A stretch of DNA of 64,000 nt from Azorinus chamasolen. Taxonomy: Eukaryota; Mollusca; Bivalvia; Cardiida; Solecurtidae. The stretch's first letter is position 1, and every line of letters starts with the position of its first letter. Below, one piece after another: positions 1 to 11,199 of the stretch. The notes beneath the pieces were generated by a model. The model did no database searches. It worked only from the letters and a program-made list of their open reading frames with translations, and was not told the origin of the DNA. The stretch is from contig OY755240.1 of assembly GCA_963576725.1 (NCBI GenBank), positions 35,734,163 through 35,798,162 of the forward strand. The letters are read 5' to 3'. The translations under genes and the position numbers were made by a program.

Positions 1-130
1 ACTTTTATTCAAATTGAAATTAAATATTTATACTTATTTCTTTTGTTGTATGTTTTATTCTCCCTTTCTATTGCTATGAAGTGCCATTTGTATATATAAA
101 TCCTTAATTAAATACATAATTTTTATTAAA

Positions 131-243
131 GTGGGGTTTTGTCCATGTGGGGTATTGTCCTGCTGGGGTTTCGTCCTAGTGGGGTATTGTCCTGTGGGGT
201 TACGTCCTAGTGGGGTTACGTCCTAGTGGGGTTTTGTCCTACA
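131..243. repeat. 16-bp tandem repeat (GGGGTTxxGTCCTAGT)
   Basis: About seven imperfect copies of a 15-18-bp unit built on GGGGTTACGTCCTAGT, with variation at the two central bases. It has no coding potential. Repeats of this kind can be recruited as minisatellite cores. Confidence 0.85.
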
Positions 244-761
244 CCCGGGAATGACGTATCAAGACGCTATAGCATAGCTACAAAAAGCAGTATGCACGTT
301 GACCGATAAGCGCTTTACTGACATTGATCAGTAACTAGTAATGAAAAAATAACTCTGAACATTTCGAATGATAAAAAAAGTAAAAATGATCTTCGTTCCC
401 AGGCCGATTGTACTGAATAAATCAAGGCTTCTTAACGTTTTTTCATGGATTTGTTTTGTAACTTGAGATTGGGAATTTTCCTCCCAAAAATGGGTGCAAA
501 ACACACCTTTTGCTATTGGGAATATACCCGAATAAGGGCTATAAAATCAGTCAAAATATTATTGTAAAATAAGATAAAATGGAATGTCTTTTTCATTGTA
601 TACATAAATCTGTTATAACCATGTGAGCGAATAAGGGCCATCATGACCCTCTTGGTAAACTGTAACATTTGATGTTTGTAGTTTTGATCAGGGTTGTTTT
701 CAAATTTAGAATAAAGACATAAGCGGATGCTAGTTCTGAGATGAATAATGCAGAGTCTGAC
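244..761. other. Unassigned AT-rich sequence
   Basis: No gene, splice-bounded exon or obvious repeat is seen. The open frames on the minus strand are short and of random composition. Confidence 0.5.
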
Positions 762-875
762 CATGGCAAAAAACTTTAAGCATAATCAAATGTCTGTCTG
801 TCTGCCAATGGCAAAAAAACTTTAATCATGTTCATATGTGTGTCTGTCAATGGCAAAAAAAACTTTAGCCTTGAT
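762..875. repeat. Short tandem triplication around ATGGCAAAAAACTTTA
   Basis: Three adjacent copies of a ~50-bp unit containing ATGGCAAAAAACTTTA followed by a TCTGTCTG-rich stretch. The copies differ in the length of the A run. Confidence 0.6.
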
Positions 876-1173
876 CACAACTTTTGGTGTTGATTTAATA
901 TAATTATACAAAGCCCCTGCATTGAAGCATTGGTGATCATTCATCATGCTTTAAGTCTATACACTGAAATCCAGGTGTAAAAAGCAGCCGATTTCCTATC
1001 ATATAACATAAAATTATATCTTGATAGAGTGATTCAGATAGCAGGAAATTGCACCATTCAATGCGGCATGCCAAAAAAATCGACTACCGGGAGGGGACAC
1101 CCCTCCCGTGCCCCCCCCCCCCAACTCGCCCCCCCAGCAAAAAATTTCTGGGTACGGCCCTGCTGGATATATC

Positions 1174-1470
1174 AACACATTAATATACTGATTACATTTA
1201 CAGGGAAAACGGATTACTTGCTCCTTTCGCCACTGTATATCCCGCGAAAGGAGCTCTTAAGTAATATAATTGAATGTGGAACTGTGGGTTATTAATCATA
1301 TGTAACAATTAGTGTTTTTAATAAATACATACACATATTTTAAGTATAAAATTTGACACTAAAATAAGCCTGAATATTTTACCACATCATTGATATATTG
1401 ATGACATTTACGGGGGAAAGTGATTACTTGCTCCTTTCGCCAGCTTTAAATCCCGCGAAAGAGCTCTTAA
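1174..1470. repeat. Duplicated hairpin unit (two ~86-bp copies)
   Basis: Copies at about 1174-1260 and 1385-1470 share GATTACTTGCTCCTTTCGCC and a right part CCCGCGAAAGGAGCTCTTAA. Within each copy CTCCTTTCGC pairs with GCGAAAGGAG, giving a small stem-loop. The intervening ~125 bp is unrelated. This is probably a short non-autonomous element present twice. Confidence 0.65.
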
Positions 1471-2579
1471 TATTTGCTGGCCTTTACTCTCTGCTTAACC
1501 TGGCAGTCATCAGGTTTAACTTAAATAATTTTCTTTTTTTACTGCCAGAACTGACTAGCAAGGTTGTGATTTAAAGGTTGACAATTGAATGTATTTTTCA
1601 TCGATATATTATTGTCGCCCCACAGTTACTTCACCGAATCATTAAAGGCGCTGGTTGAAATAATGAAACCAATTTACAAACGAGGATATGGTGAACACTT
1701 TTTTACAGTGATATGCATAAAACAAACAAAAATGATTAAGTATTAGCACAAATTCACTACTGCAGGGACAGTTACTATGGACTTGAATACCTGAACAGAG
1801 GATGCTATGCGAGCCATCTCTGACAGTAGGTTCTACTATGGGATGGTTCGACTATAGAATGAATATTTTTTAATCATGGTAGGAGCAGTCATTTCTATAA
1901 CGTTGAGGAAATGAAGGTTTACTTGATTTGGCAATGCAGATAGCATATACCGGTCGATTAAGAGCATGAATAACATATCATAGGTAATGAAATAAAAATA
2001 AGCATTTTTAGCATTATTGCTTTAAGAAATGAATACGTTATTGATGTTAAATATCCGACCCTTTCGAATTATCCGGTGCAACATTCTTACAACAAGTGTA
2101 TGTGAAGATATTTCAGTAAATGCACATTGTAATGTAGTACGTAAAACTCCTACAAATTATGTTTTAGTTGATTATCGACTTGAAGCCAGTCACGAAATTG
2201 TCATTTCAACGGAACCGACAAGTTCGCACGGAGGTCATTTTGCTTTCAAATTTCGAAACAAAAAGAAATAATACGATTTGTTTTTAAGGCCACATTGAAT
2301 GGAACGTTAGTTACTATTTTAACGACTGGTCGAAATTAATCGAAAAATAGAACAGAAGTCAAAGTACTGAAGATACTCGTCCGGGGCTCGTTTATTTTAA
2401 ACAGATTGGCTTGAAATGTGCTTATGGGTATATTACATTAACCCTTTTCCGGTTGCATATTCACGTAAGAAATAATTACATCATGGATAGTTATTAGCAG
2501 AATTCTTATAATAACATTTGTGAACAGGATTATTTTGGTATTGGTAGAAACTACAGTCGAGCCTAGTATACTTTCATAA
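1471..2579. other. Unassigned sequence with one small unsupported ORF
   Basis: An 80-codon open frame at 2029-2271 (+) begins with ATG. It has no recognisable domain, no flanking splice signals that I trust, and no repeat structure. It could be chance or a lineage-specific small ORF; I do not call it a gene. Confidence 0.4.
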
Positions 2580-2652
2580 GCAAATAGAGAATATCTTGAT
2601 TAGACGTACGGCTCCTCTAGGAGTTGTCTGATCTGGGTCTACTCTATTTGCA
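2580..2652. repeat. Palindromic hairpin MITE (AGACCCAGATCAGAC type)
   Basis: GCAAATAGAG on the left mirrors CTCTATTTGC on the right around the centre GGCTCCTCTAGGAG. The right half reads GTCTGATCTGGGTCTACTCT. It belongs to the same family as copies at 5518, 27405, 43045, 43233, 60851 and 62091. Confidence 0.75.
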
Positions 2653-2762
2653 TTGCGTGAAAACGTTTACATCAGGGGAAATGGTTAAGCAAAATAATAG
2701 CTATTTAAAAGCACTTTATTTTATTGTTAATTTTACAGAGGAGGACGAAGTGTTAGATAGAT

Positions 2763-4650
2763 AGGGTATGGGTAGGTGTAGGTGTAGGGGTATGGGTAGG
2801 TGTATGGGTAGGTGTATGGGTAGGTGTATGGGTAGGTGTATGGGTAGGTGTATGGGTAGGTGTATGGGTAGGTGTATGGGTAGGTGTAGGGGTAGGTGTA
2901 GGGATATGGGTAGGTGTATGGGTAGGTGTATGGGTAGGTGTAGGGGTAGGTGTATGGGTAGGTGTAGGTGTAGGGGTATGGGTAGGTGTATGGGTAGGTG
3001 TAGGGGTAGGTGTAGGGATATGGGTAGGTGTATGGGTAGGTGTATGGGTAGGTGTATGGGTAGGTGTATGGGTAGGTGTATGGGTAGGTGTAGGGGTAGG
3101 TGTAGGGATATGGGTAGGTGTAGGTGTAGGGGTAGGTGTAGGGGTAGGTGTATGGGTAGGTGTATGGGTAGGTGTATGGGTAGGTGTAGGGGTAGGTGTA
3201 TGGGTAGGTGTATGGGTAGGTGTAGGGGTAGGTGTAGGGGTAGGTGTAGGGGTAGGTGTATGGGTAGGTGTATGGGTAGGTGTATGGGTAGGTGTAGGGA
3301 TATGGGTAGGTGTAGGGGTAGGTGTAGGTGTAGGTGTATGGGTAGGTGTATGGGTAGGTGTAGGGGTAGGTGTATGGGTAGGTGTATGGGTAGGTGTATG
3401 GGTAGGTGTAGGGGTAGGTGTAGGGGTAGGTGATGGGGTAGGGGTAGGGGTAGGTGATGGGGTAGGGGTAGGGGTAGGTGTAGGGGTATGGGAAGGGGTA
3501 GGGGTAGGGGTAGGTGTATGGGTATGGGAAGGGGTAGGGGTAGGGGTAGGGGTAGGTGTAGGGATATGGGTAGGGATATGGGTAGGGATATGGGTAGGGA
3601 TATGGGTAGGGGTAGGGGTAGGGGTAGGGGTAGGTGTATGGGTATGGGAAGGGGTAGGGGTAGGGGTAGGGGTAGGTGTAGGGATATGGGTAGGGGTAGG
3701 TGTAGGGATATGGGTAGGGGTAGGTGTAGGGGTAGGTGATGGGGTAGGTGTAGGGGTAGGGGTAGGTGTATGGGTATGGGAAGGGGTAGGGGTAGGGGTA
3801 GGTGTAGGGATATGGGTAGGGGTAGGTGTAGGGGTAGGTGATGGGGTAGGTGTAGGGGTAGGGGTAGGGGTAGGTGTATGGGTATGGGAAGGGGTAGGGG
3901 TAGGGGTAGGTGTAGGGATATGGGTAGGGATATGGGTAGGGATATGGGTAGGTGTATGGGTAGGTGTAGGGGTAGGTGTATGGGTAGGTGTAGGGGTAGG
4001 TGATGGGGTAGGTGTAGATGTAGGGGTAGGTGTATGGGTAGGTGTAGGTGTAGGTGTAGGTGTAGGTGTAGGTGTAGGTGTAGGTGTAGGGGTAGGTGTA
4101 TGGGTAGGTGTATGGGTAGGTGTAGGGGTAGGTGTATGGGTAGGTGTAGGGGTAGGTGTAGGGGTAGGTGTAGGGGTAGGTGTAGGGGTAGGTGTAGGGG
4201 TAGGGATATGGGTAGGTGTAGGGGTAGGTGTAGGGGTAGGGGTAGGTGTATGGGTAGGTGTATGGGTAGGTGTATGGGTAGGTGTAGGGGTAGGTGTAGG
4301 GGTAGGTGTAGGGGTAGGGGTATGGGTAGGTGTAGGGGTAGGTGTAGATGTAGGGGTAGCTGCAGGGGTAGGGATATGGGTAGGTGTAGGGGTAGGGGTA
4401 TGGGTAGGGGTAGGGATATGGGTAGGTGTAGGGGTAGGGGTAGGGGTAGGTGTAGGGGTATGGGTAGGTGTAGGGGTATGGGTATGGGTAGGTGTAGGGG
4501 TATGGGTATGGGTAGGGGTAGGTGTAGGGGTATGGGTATGGGTAGGTGTAGGGGTAGGGGTATGGGTAGGTGTAGGGGTATGGGTAGGGGTATGGGTAGG
4601 TGTAGGGGTATGGGTATGGGTAGGTGTAGGAGTAGGGGTAGGAGAAGGGG
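2763..4650. repeat. G-rich satellite of GGTAGG/TGTATG/TGTAGG hexamers
   Basis: About 1.9 kb made almost wholly of 6-bp blocks: GGTAGG alternates with TGTATG, TGTAGG, GGTATG or GGATATGG. The composition drifts: GGTAGGTGTATG dominates to 3420, GGGGTAGG-rich variants run from 3430 to 4000, and mixed variants follow. Because blocks are 6 or 12 bp, the + strand stays open for 221 and 257 codons (Gly-Arg-Cys-Met repeats). These frames are by-products of the period, not genes. The + strand has essentially all of the G. Confidence 0.95.
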
Positions 4651-4720
<70 letters not shown>

Positions 4721-4796
4721 CCTATTCATCCATCTATCCATCTGTCTATCTATCTATCTATCGATCGATCGATCGATCGATCTGTCTGTCTGTCTG
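4651..4796. repeat. Compound tetranucleotide array (TATC)n-(GATC)n-(TGTC)n
   Basis: It directly abuts the G-rich satellite. About 17 TATC units are followed by a degenerate CATC/TGTC stretch, further TATC, five GATC units at about 4761-4781, then TGTC units. Single-base steps link the blocks. Confidence 0.95.
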
Positions 4797-5517
4797 CGTT
4801 TGCGTAACAAACTAAATGTATTTGCAAATGGCCACATGTGCAGCGCTAAAAACCTCTCGAATATTTGAACGCGCTAACGAAGATAAGCTAAAGGAAGTAA
4901 TTCGGACATGATAGAAAACATTATGGCATAGATGAGTGTCATTTCTCGCAGTATTTATTCCTACCTAATTAAACTAAATGCCATGTTTTGACCTCCTTAC
5001 TTCCTCACAGATCACTACCTGTATTTGACGTAAATGATTCGAAACCGTTCTACCTTTATCGGACTAGTGTTGAAAAGAACAAAACAAAACACAAGAATTG
5101 GTGGTAGACAAAGCATAATGAAACACGATAGTTCCATGGTTGTGTGAACTAAGGCAATTAAACATATCGGATTTGAATCTGGTTATTAAATGTGCTTATA
5201 ACAAAGTTAACACTTAAGGAAATAACATATATTTATATTGTTAGTTATTAAATTACACCTGAATTACACCTGACTATCTAAAATATAACTTTGCAGCTTC
5301 TGTGACAGATTAGATATCTGTTTAAAGCCACTTCACTTCTATTTAATTCTGTATAACGGCCATATAGGGATACCACAAAGGCAAATATTCGGGTAAGTAG
5401 GTAAACTATATATTTTTTTTATCTGTATGTCTATAGAAAATGTAACATGAGTGTATAGCGTATTCGTGTGTACATGTATTTAACCATTCGCTTGCTATTC
5501 GCGTCAATATACCTACC
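4797..5517. other. Unassigned AT-rich sequence
   Basis: No exon or repeat is recognised. Confidence 0.5.
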
Positions 5518-5587
5518 TGTAAATAGTGAAGACCCAGATGAGACAGCTCCTGCAGGAGCTGTCTCATCAGGGTCTGCACTATTTACA
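5518..5587. repeat. Near-perfect palindromic hairpin MITE
   Basis: TGTAAATAGTG on the left mirrors CACTATTTACA on the right. The centre GACAGCTCCTGCAGGAGCTG is self-complementary, flanked by AGACCCAGATGA and TCATCAGGGTCT. The ~70-bp unit would fold into one long stem. Confidence 0.9.
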
Positions 5588-6154
5588 AGTTGATTGTGCA
5601 ACCAGTGCACTCCACAGCAGTGATTGTACAGCTAAATGCATGTACATAGTGAAGATATATGTAATTATACAACAGGGCATGGGTAAAGAAGGAGAAATGC
5701 ATTTTAAAATTCAGCAAGCGCAGGGTTAAGAATAGCTCATTTATTTCTCCAACAAAACCTATACCGTGACCACTCTTTAGAATTTTATATCGAAGAGGGT
5801 TTTGTGGAAAAACGATGGTTTTAGAATTTGGGTAGGCACCTTTATCTGTATCTGTGTATAATCTAACGACAGAAAATGTCTGACTGAACCAAGATGTGCT
5901 GCAACGCAACCACCACGTTAATGACCTGATATATTCTACCGACATTTACATACAAAGGTATTTTATTCAGTACAACGAGTATGGGTCCAACAATACGGGA
6001 CGACACAGCGGCACAATTATGCATGTACATGCATCTGACAATGGTCAACAGCTTGTCTGTTGATATAACACGCGCCTGGGTTTAAATAAGAGGGAAACAA
6101 ACGACTTTTTACGCAAGCGTAAAATGACTGCATGAAATAAGTTTAAGCAGGATA
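5588..6154. other. Unassigned sequence
   Basis: Minus-strand frames here are short and lack recognisable domains or splice context. Nothing is called. Confidence 0.45.
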
Positions 6155-6179
6155 GAAGAAAGAGAGATAGAGAGAGAGG

Positions 6180-6221
<42 letters not shown>

Positions 6222-6279
6222 AGAGCTGACTGTTTCTAGAGCTACACTGTATAAATGATTTCTTGAAACCAAGAAATGA

Positions 6280-6349
<70 letters not shown>

Positions 6350-6362
6350 GAGAGAGAGAGAG
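6155..6362. repeat. Two (GA)n microsatellite blocks
   Basis: GA-rich tracts at 6155-6232 (ending in a ten-G run) and 6285-6362, separated by ~50 bp of unique sequence. The minus-strand Ser-Leu frame across them is a repeat artefact. Confidence 0.95.
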
Positions 6363-7350
6363 TTTTAATCTACAGATATATGGGGAAACCATGATTATAA
6401 AAACCAATAGTAGAAAGAGAGAAATGCTTTAATAAGATATGCTTAAATGCCGAAAATGATATTTGAAACACTAAAATAAGAGAAAGGTTAACATTTGGAA
6501 CACCAGAAATACGTAGTTCTCTCATGATTAGACATTTTGACAGTCATTTTGAAAGGCGTAAATTAAAGCAGGTTGAAATATTCAACAAGACAACAACATC
6601 GTGTAATCTGACGATGCAATACGCCTGTTGATCATTCAACGTATCCCCATATTCGAAAAACCTAACATACGATTTTGTCACACGTTTAAGGACTAAAACA
6701 AAAGAACATTCATGTCAGAAGACTAGATATGTGCTTTAATATATACATATATGCTCCTGCTGGGGGAAATATGACAATACAACTGTTATGTTAAACAAAA
6801 GAAAGTTTGGTGTAAATTAAACTGGACAGCAAACGACCTGCAAAATGTTACCAAACATCAGAGTTTTGGGGTATTACAGAGCACAGTGAAAACAAAAATA
6901 TTGCAATTGTTTTGTTCTTGAGTGTAAATCTCAAAGCTAGTCTTAAGTCAAGTAAATTTTGTTTACATAGTCGGATGACAAAAAACACAATAATTTATTA
7001 AGCTCTATTGAGGTTTTTACACCGACTTAAGTTTTACATCACATCACATAGATACATACACATATAAGAAAAACATATTAAGAATATGCTAAGAAATTCA
7101 GTATCAAAAACATTAAGGAGTTGTTACATAGTAACTGTTTAAGGTATATGCAGAGTCTGATAAAAGCCTGCACATTATTTAAACAAGGGCTACATGGTAT
7201 ACGTAGTACGCTTATAAATTTGAGAAAATATAAGGTACAGAAAAGGTATTTAAAAGACATACATATTTCAAACATAATATAAAAGCATTTTTATTACAAT
7301 ACAGAAACTATAAGTTATCTATATAGATTAATGGTGGTAAATATCGCCGA
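6363..7350. other. Unassigned AT-rich sequence
   Basis: No exon or clear repeat is visible. Confidence 0.5.
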
Positions 7351-7351
7351 T

Positions 7352-7402
7352 GGGAGGCAACTCATGCAAAATCTAATACAGAAAGACGCATGAGTTACCT
7401 CC
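7352..7402. repeat. Short inverted repeat
   Basis: GGGAGGCAACTCATGC at the left pairs with GCATGAGTTACCTCC at the right (one mismatch) across a ~20-bp loop. Confidence 0.75.
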
Positions 7403-7445
7403 ATTGACTAAGCTATAAAACAAATAAAACTTGTAGAATTTATAC

Positions 7446-7539
7446 TTCGACCACTAAGGGCCTTGGGTACAAAAATGTAACAAAAATGTGACGTGTATTT
7501 TGACATGATAATCTTTGAAAAAGGCCCTTAGTGGTCGAA
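7446..7539. repeat. Inverted repeat with 19-bp perfect arms
   Basis: TTCGACCACTAAGGGCCTT at 7446 pairs exactly with AAGGCCCTTAGTGGTCGAA at 7521, separated by ~56 bp. This is consistent with a very small MITE or an extrudable hairpin. Confidence 0.85.
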
Positions 7540-7634
7540 ATATTAGATCAGAGCAATTCAAGTATTTATGTATTATATTAATTCCCTATTTTGGAATATT
7601 TTCTTCATTGTGAAAAGTTTCATTTCAAAAGTTA

Positions 7635-8430
7635 ATGGACAGTACTAGGGTGATTAAAGGAAAACGACAACTACCAAATTTAAAGCGCCTTCTAACCCGA
7701 TCTGAATTTATAGAAGTTGGACTGTGTCCTTCAGTCAACAAATGCAAAGAACCCCGCTGTGGACTTGTGTAGAGGCATAGTGGAACAAATGCAAAGAACC
7801 CCGCTGTGGACTTGTGTAGAGGCATAGTGGAACAAATGCAAAGAACCCCGCTGTGGACTTGTGTAGAGGCATAGTGGAACAAATGCAAAGAACCCCGCTG
7901 TGGACTTGTGTAGAGGCATAGTGGAACAAATGCAAAGAACCCCGCTGTGGACTTGTGTAGAGGCATAGTGGAACAAATGCATAGAACCCCGCTGTGGACT
8001 TGTGTAGAGGCATAGTGGAACAAATGCAAAGAACCCCGCTGTGGACTTGTGTAGATGCATAGTGGAACAAATGCAAAGAACCCCGCTGTGGACTTGTGTA
8101 GAGGCATAGTGGAACAAATGCAAAGAACCCCGCTGTGGACTTGTGTAGAGGCATAGTGGAACAAATGCAAAGAACCCCGCCGTGGACTTGTGTAGAGGCA
8201 TAGTGGAAGGTTCTTCCTTATGTTTAAACAACAAAATATTCCATGTAATAGAACATATGAACTGCACTGTTAAACATGTAATGTATGTTCTCAATTGTAA
8301 TGGATACAGATAATGTTATATTGGTCAGACTGGAGATAAATTACCGATTAGAAGGACAGTGTATGACCAACAACATAGAGATCAACTAAACGTCTCATTT
8401 AGACGAGTGCTGCAAAATCAATCCAAATTT
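7635..8430 (+). pseudogene. Broken GIY-YIG retroelement ORF (Penelope-like or related), split by a minisatellite
   Basis: Reading from 7635 gives a basic stretch (KRQLPNLKRLLTRSEF) followed by a Cys-rich knuckle (NKCKEPRCGL). The array at 7737-8206 then shifts the frame. After the last unit the frame resumes with CRGIVEG and an HMNCTVKHVMYVLNCNGY block. After an in-frame TAA at about 8308 comes CYIGQTGDKL and RRTVYDQQHRDQ. The MYVLNC...YIGQTGD pair matches the GIY and YIG strands of a GIY-YIG nuclease, and the downstream arginine and QQHRD are as expected for the domain in Penelope-like elements and their relatives. The reverse transcriptase part is absent. Non-functional: stop codon, frame loss from the 47-bp repeats, and 3' decay into T-rich DNA. 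The exact retroelement class is inferred. Confidence 0.7.
7737..8206. repeat. 47-bp minisatellite, ten copies
   Basis: Ten nearly identical copies of a 47-bp unit containing AAATGCAAAGAACCCCGCTG and TGGACTTGTGTAGAGGCATA. The period was counted from the sequence. It is not a multiple of three, so all three minus-strand frames stay open and show the same peptide in turn. Those frames are artefacts. The unit is a tandem expansion of coding sequence of the GIY-YIG pseudogene. Confidence 0.95.
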
Positions 8431-8730
8431 TTTCCATTTTTTTCCATTTTACAAATTTCACATTGATGATATTTCAGCTAGGTTACTGATGGAATGCCAT
8501 TTTATAAGGGTATTTGACGTTTTGTTTAATTTTTTGTATGTTTCTAGGGCAATTGTCCTTAACCTCCTGCCCTTTAAAGAAATAATTCCAGAGTTATTAA
8601 ATGACTGTTCATAACTGCTAGTACAATCTTCATACGACATACATGTATATTATACTAGCAGTAAAACTGCACAGACTTTAAGTACATGTACTTCATTTAT
8701 CCTATAAGGTGTTGAGGACACATGATTGAA
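8431..8730. other. Unassigned sequence
   Basis: Contains T-rich decay after the GIY-YIG fragment. No gene is seen. Confidence 0.45.
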
Positions 8731-8825
8731 TACTTTTATGTTGGACATGTTCTAGCTGGTAACCTTTATGTTGGACATGTTCTAGCTGGTAACTTTTATG
8801 TTGAACATGTTCTAGCTGCTAACCT
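8731..8825. repeat. Three-copy ~30-bp tandem repeat
   Basis: Three copies of a unit with CTTTATGTTGGACATGTTCT followed by AGCTGGTAA, the last diverged (GTTGAACATG, AGCTGCTAA). Confidence 0.9.
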
Positions 8826-10049
8826 TTACACGTTTATATCATGAGTTATTTGAAATTTTATTTCGAACCTTGCACCCGTTACCAAGTAATTAAAACATAT
8901 AATGCTGTAAAAAAAGAAAATAATAGAGGCATTTCTTTTAGCAGACGACAATTTTCATAGATTTTGAAGGATTTAAACCTTCCATTAAACACAGGTACAG
9001 TTTATTTTGATATTTTGACTCATGTAGAAAATACAACTCAGACACGTATGGGTAGAGTGAATACAATGCAGTATAGATCCTGATCTAATTACCCGTGTAT
9101 GGTGGGGATAATTGACATGTTAATTCACAATAGCCTGAACATTAACCCATTTGTATGTTGGTGATATTTGAGATGTTGATTGACAATATCCTGAACGTTT
9201 TTCTTGTAAAGAATACATACACATGTGATAACCTATGTAATGTGTATATAGTTTGAATCCAGATGAGACGCTGAGTAGCTGCAATATATTTGTCTATCAA
9301 CAACTTTAAAACGAGCTTCACCCAACCAGTGCAGTCTGATCGTGCACAGAGCACTACTTGCCTTCCTTATAGTAATGCGGAGTTAGTAAAACTACTAAAA
9401 GGGTCGTAATCAGATATACACGTGTATGAAACTATCTGGTAAGGATTTAGCATTTCATCAAAATTAATATGTTTAGATAATACACAACTAAGGGAGATAC
9501 ATTTTCACACGGAACTGTGATTTTCGGAGAACATATTTTCCTGGCCATGCCTAATTGTTTCAAGAGTTGTTGGTGCTTTTAAGCTGCACACGGATACCTC
9601 TATAAAGTATTACTATATTCGTATACAAAGTATCCCGGGTAACAACTATACCAAATGACATATTAAACCAAAGGTCTTAGTTCAAACTGAAGTCTCTTTC
9701 AAAAGAAGTCCCACATACGGTCGTCGGGTTGACCCTCTCCCACCGCCATTTACAGAAATTCGACAAGCGGTTGTATGATTCGGAAATTAATTTACCTCAC
9801 TATATCGCTGTGGTAGTCGTTGTCAAGCAAGAACTTGAACAAGTATAGCTATTACTTGCAGGTATCGTTCTGTTAGAATTCTCTTGCCGATGCCATTTTC
9901 GGAAAATTATTTGTAAAGCAAACAGTGTAGACACTGATCAGATGGATTCATCAATGACCCTTTTAGCTGTATTGTGTACCAATTCCTATTTTTAGAATAT
10001 ATAACACTTAGTTAACTCAAAGGGTTTCTTATCCAAACTTCCATGGGTG
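8826..10049. other. Unassigned sequence
   Basis: No supported exon. Short frames lack domains and no clear repeats were noticed. Confidence 0.45.
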
Positions 10050-10334
10050 TTAACTATCACATGGGCCACAGTATAACGAGTGGATATATGCACCTATATA
10101 TTTGTCGGGATTAAACTCGTTTTTAAAATGTAGTGCTTTTATATTATTTTCATCCGGAACACTGCGAGAAGCATACTTGATGTCCTTGTTGTATACTTTT
10201 TTTTCCAGCCATAAAAGGTATCCAGACTTGTATTTTGATACAAAGCTGTAACTAGACTGTCCTATGGGGAGACAGAGGCGAGACTCGGGGGACTCAGAGG
10301 AGAGCCTGCGCTGGTTTGAGATCATCACCTGCTG
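10050..10334 (-). CDS. Possible terminal exon of an unrecognised gene (weak)
   Basis: On the minus strand a CAG preceded by TTTG could serve as a splice acceptor. It is followed by ~94 open codons ending in a stop at 10050. The composition is protein-like rather than repetitive: a Ser-rich start (RRLSSESPESR), then aromatic and basic residues (YSFVSKYKSGYLLWLEKK), then NEFNPDKYIGAYIHS and a Cys-containing tail. No family is recognised. The polypyrimidine tract is poor, and no other exon of the same gene was found within reach, so this may be chance. It is recorded because it is the longest non-repetitive minus-strand frame of its neighbourhood. Confidence 0.2.
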   Translation of the reverse strand, partial: QQVMISNQRRLSSESPESRLCLPIGQSSYSFVSKYKSGYLLWLEKKVYNKDIKYASRSVPDENNIKALHFKNEFNPDKYIGAYIHSLYCGPCDS

Positions 10335-10390
10335 CTGCAAATGGGGAGCACATTGTAAATCATGTGGTAAATGAGATACGTCATTAACTT

Positions 10391-10803
10391 CCTACAGCGG
10401 ACACTCTGTCTGATGTCTGTCTATATGCCGGCCTACAGCGGACACTCTGTCTACTGTCTGTCTATATGCCGGCCTACAGCGGACACTCTGTCTACTGTCT
10501 GTCTATATGCCGGCCTACAGCGGACACTCTGTCTACTGTCTGTCTATATGCCGGCCTACAGCGGACACTCTGTCTACTGTCTGTCTATATGCCGGCCTAC
10601 AGCGGACACTCTGTCTACTGTCTGTCTATATGCCGGCCTACAGCGGACACTCTGTCTACTGTCTGTCTATATGCCGGCCTACAGCGGACACTCTGTCTAC
10701 TGTCTGTCTATATGGCTGTCTACAGCAGACACTCTGTCTGCTGTCTGTCCATATGCCGGCCTACAGCGGACACTCTGTCTAAGTACTGTCTGTCTATATG
10801 CCG
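10391..10803. repeat. 41-bp minisatellite, about ten copies
   Basis: The unit contains CCTACAGCGGACACTCTGTC and TACTGTCTGTCTATATGCCGG (41 bp counted). The last copies carry substitutions (GGCTGTCTACAGCAGACA). The open frames here (163, 118 and 91 codons) are repeat artefacts. The array is cut at 10803 by the element below, and one partial unit resumes at 14053. Confidence 0.95.
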
Positions 10804-11199
10804 GTGTAATGAGGAAAAGTGACCCCGTAGTAGATCGACCGGCGGGTCGATTTACTATATAGTACTATGACCTCCGGTCATAGTACTATAACCGGAGGAG
10901 TCGTTGTACTATGACCCCAATACATACAAAATTCTGACCCCTCATATAACAAAGTGACCCCCGTAGTAGATCGACCGGTGGTCGATTTACTATATAGTAC
11001 TTCGACCCCCCCCCCCCCCCCCCCCCCGGTTATAGTACTATGACCGAGTGAGTCGTAGTACAATGACCCCCTTACTTATAAGAATATGATCTTACATACG
11101 AGATAACAAGCTGACCCTAAAAAGTGTGCATAAAAGTGAAGTAAATTCCTACTTAGTTATCATTATAAATGTTTCCACCAAATGTATATGGGGCATATT

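Noticed and set aside
2768..4807. Two long plus-strand ORFs (221 and 257 codons) encoding Gly-Arg-Cys-Met repeats
   Set aside because: The frame is open only because the satellite is built of 6- and 12-bp blocks lacking in-frame stops; no splice or start context.
7737..8206. Regularly spaced repeats considered as a CRISPR array
   Set aside because: Units are contiguous without variable spacers and the genome is eukaryotic.
7625..8294. Three overlapping minus-strand ORFs up to 187 codons with identical repeated peptide in shifted order
   Set aside because: The 47-bp unit cycles through all frames. The real coding relic is on the plus strand (GIY-YIG fragment).
10371..10862. 163-codon Cys/Tyr-rich ORF
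   Set aside because: Lies wholly in the 41-bp minisatellite and appears in three frames.
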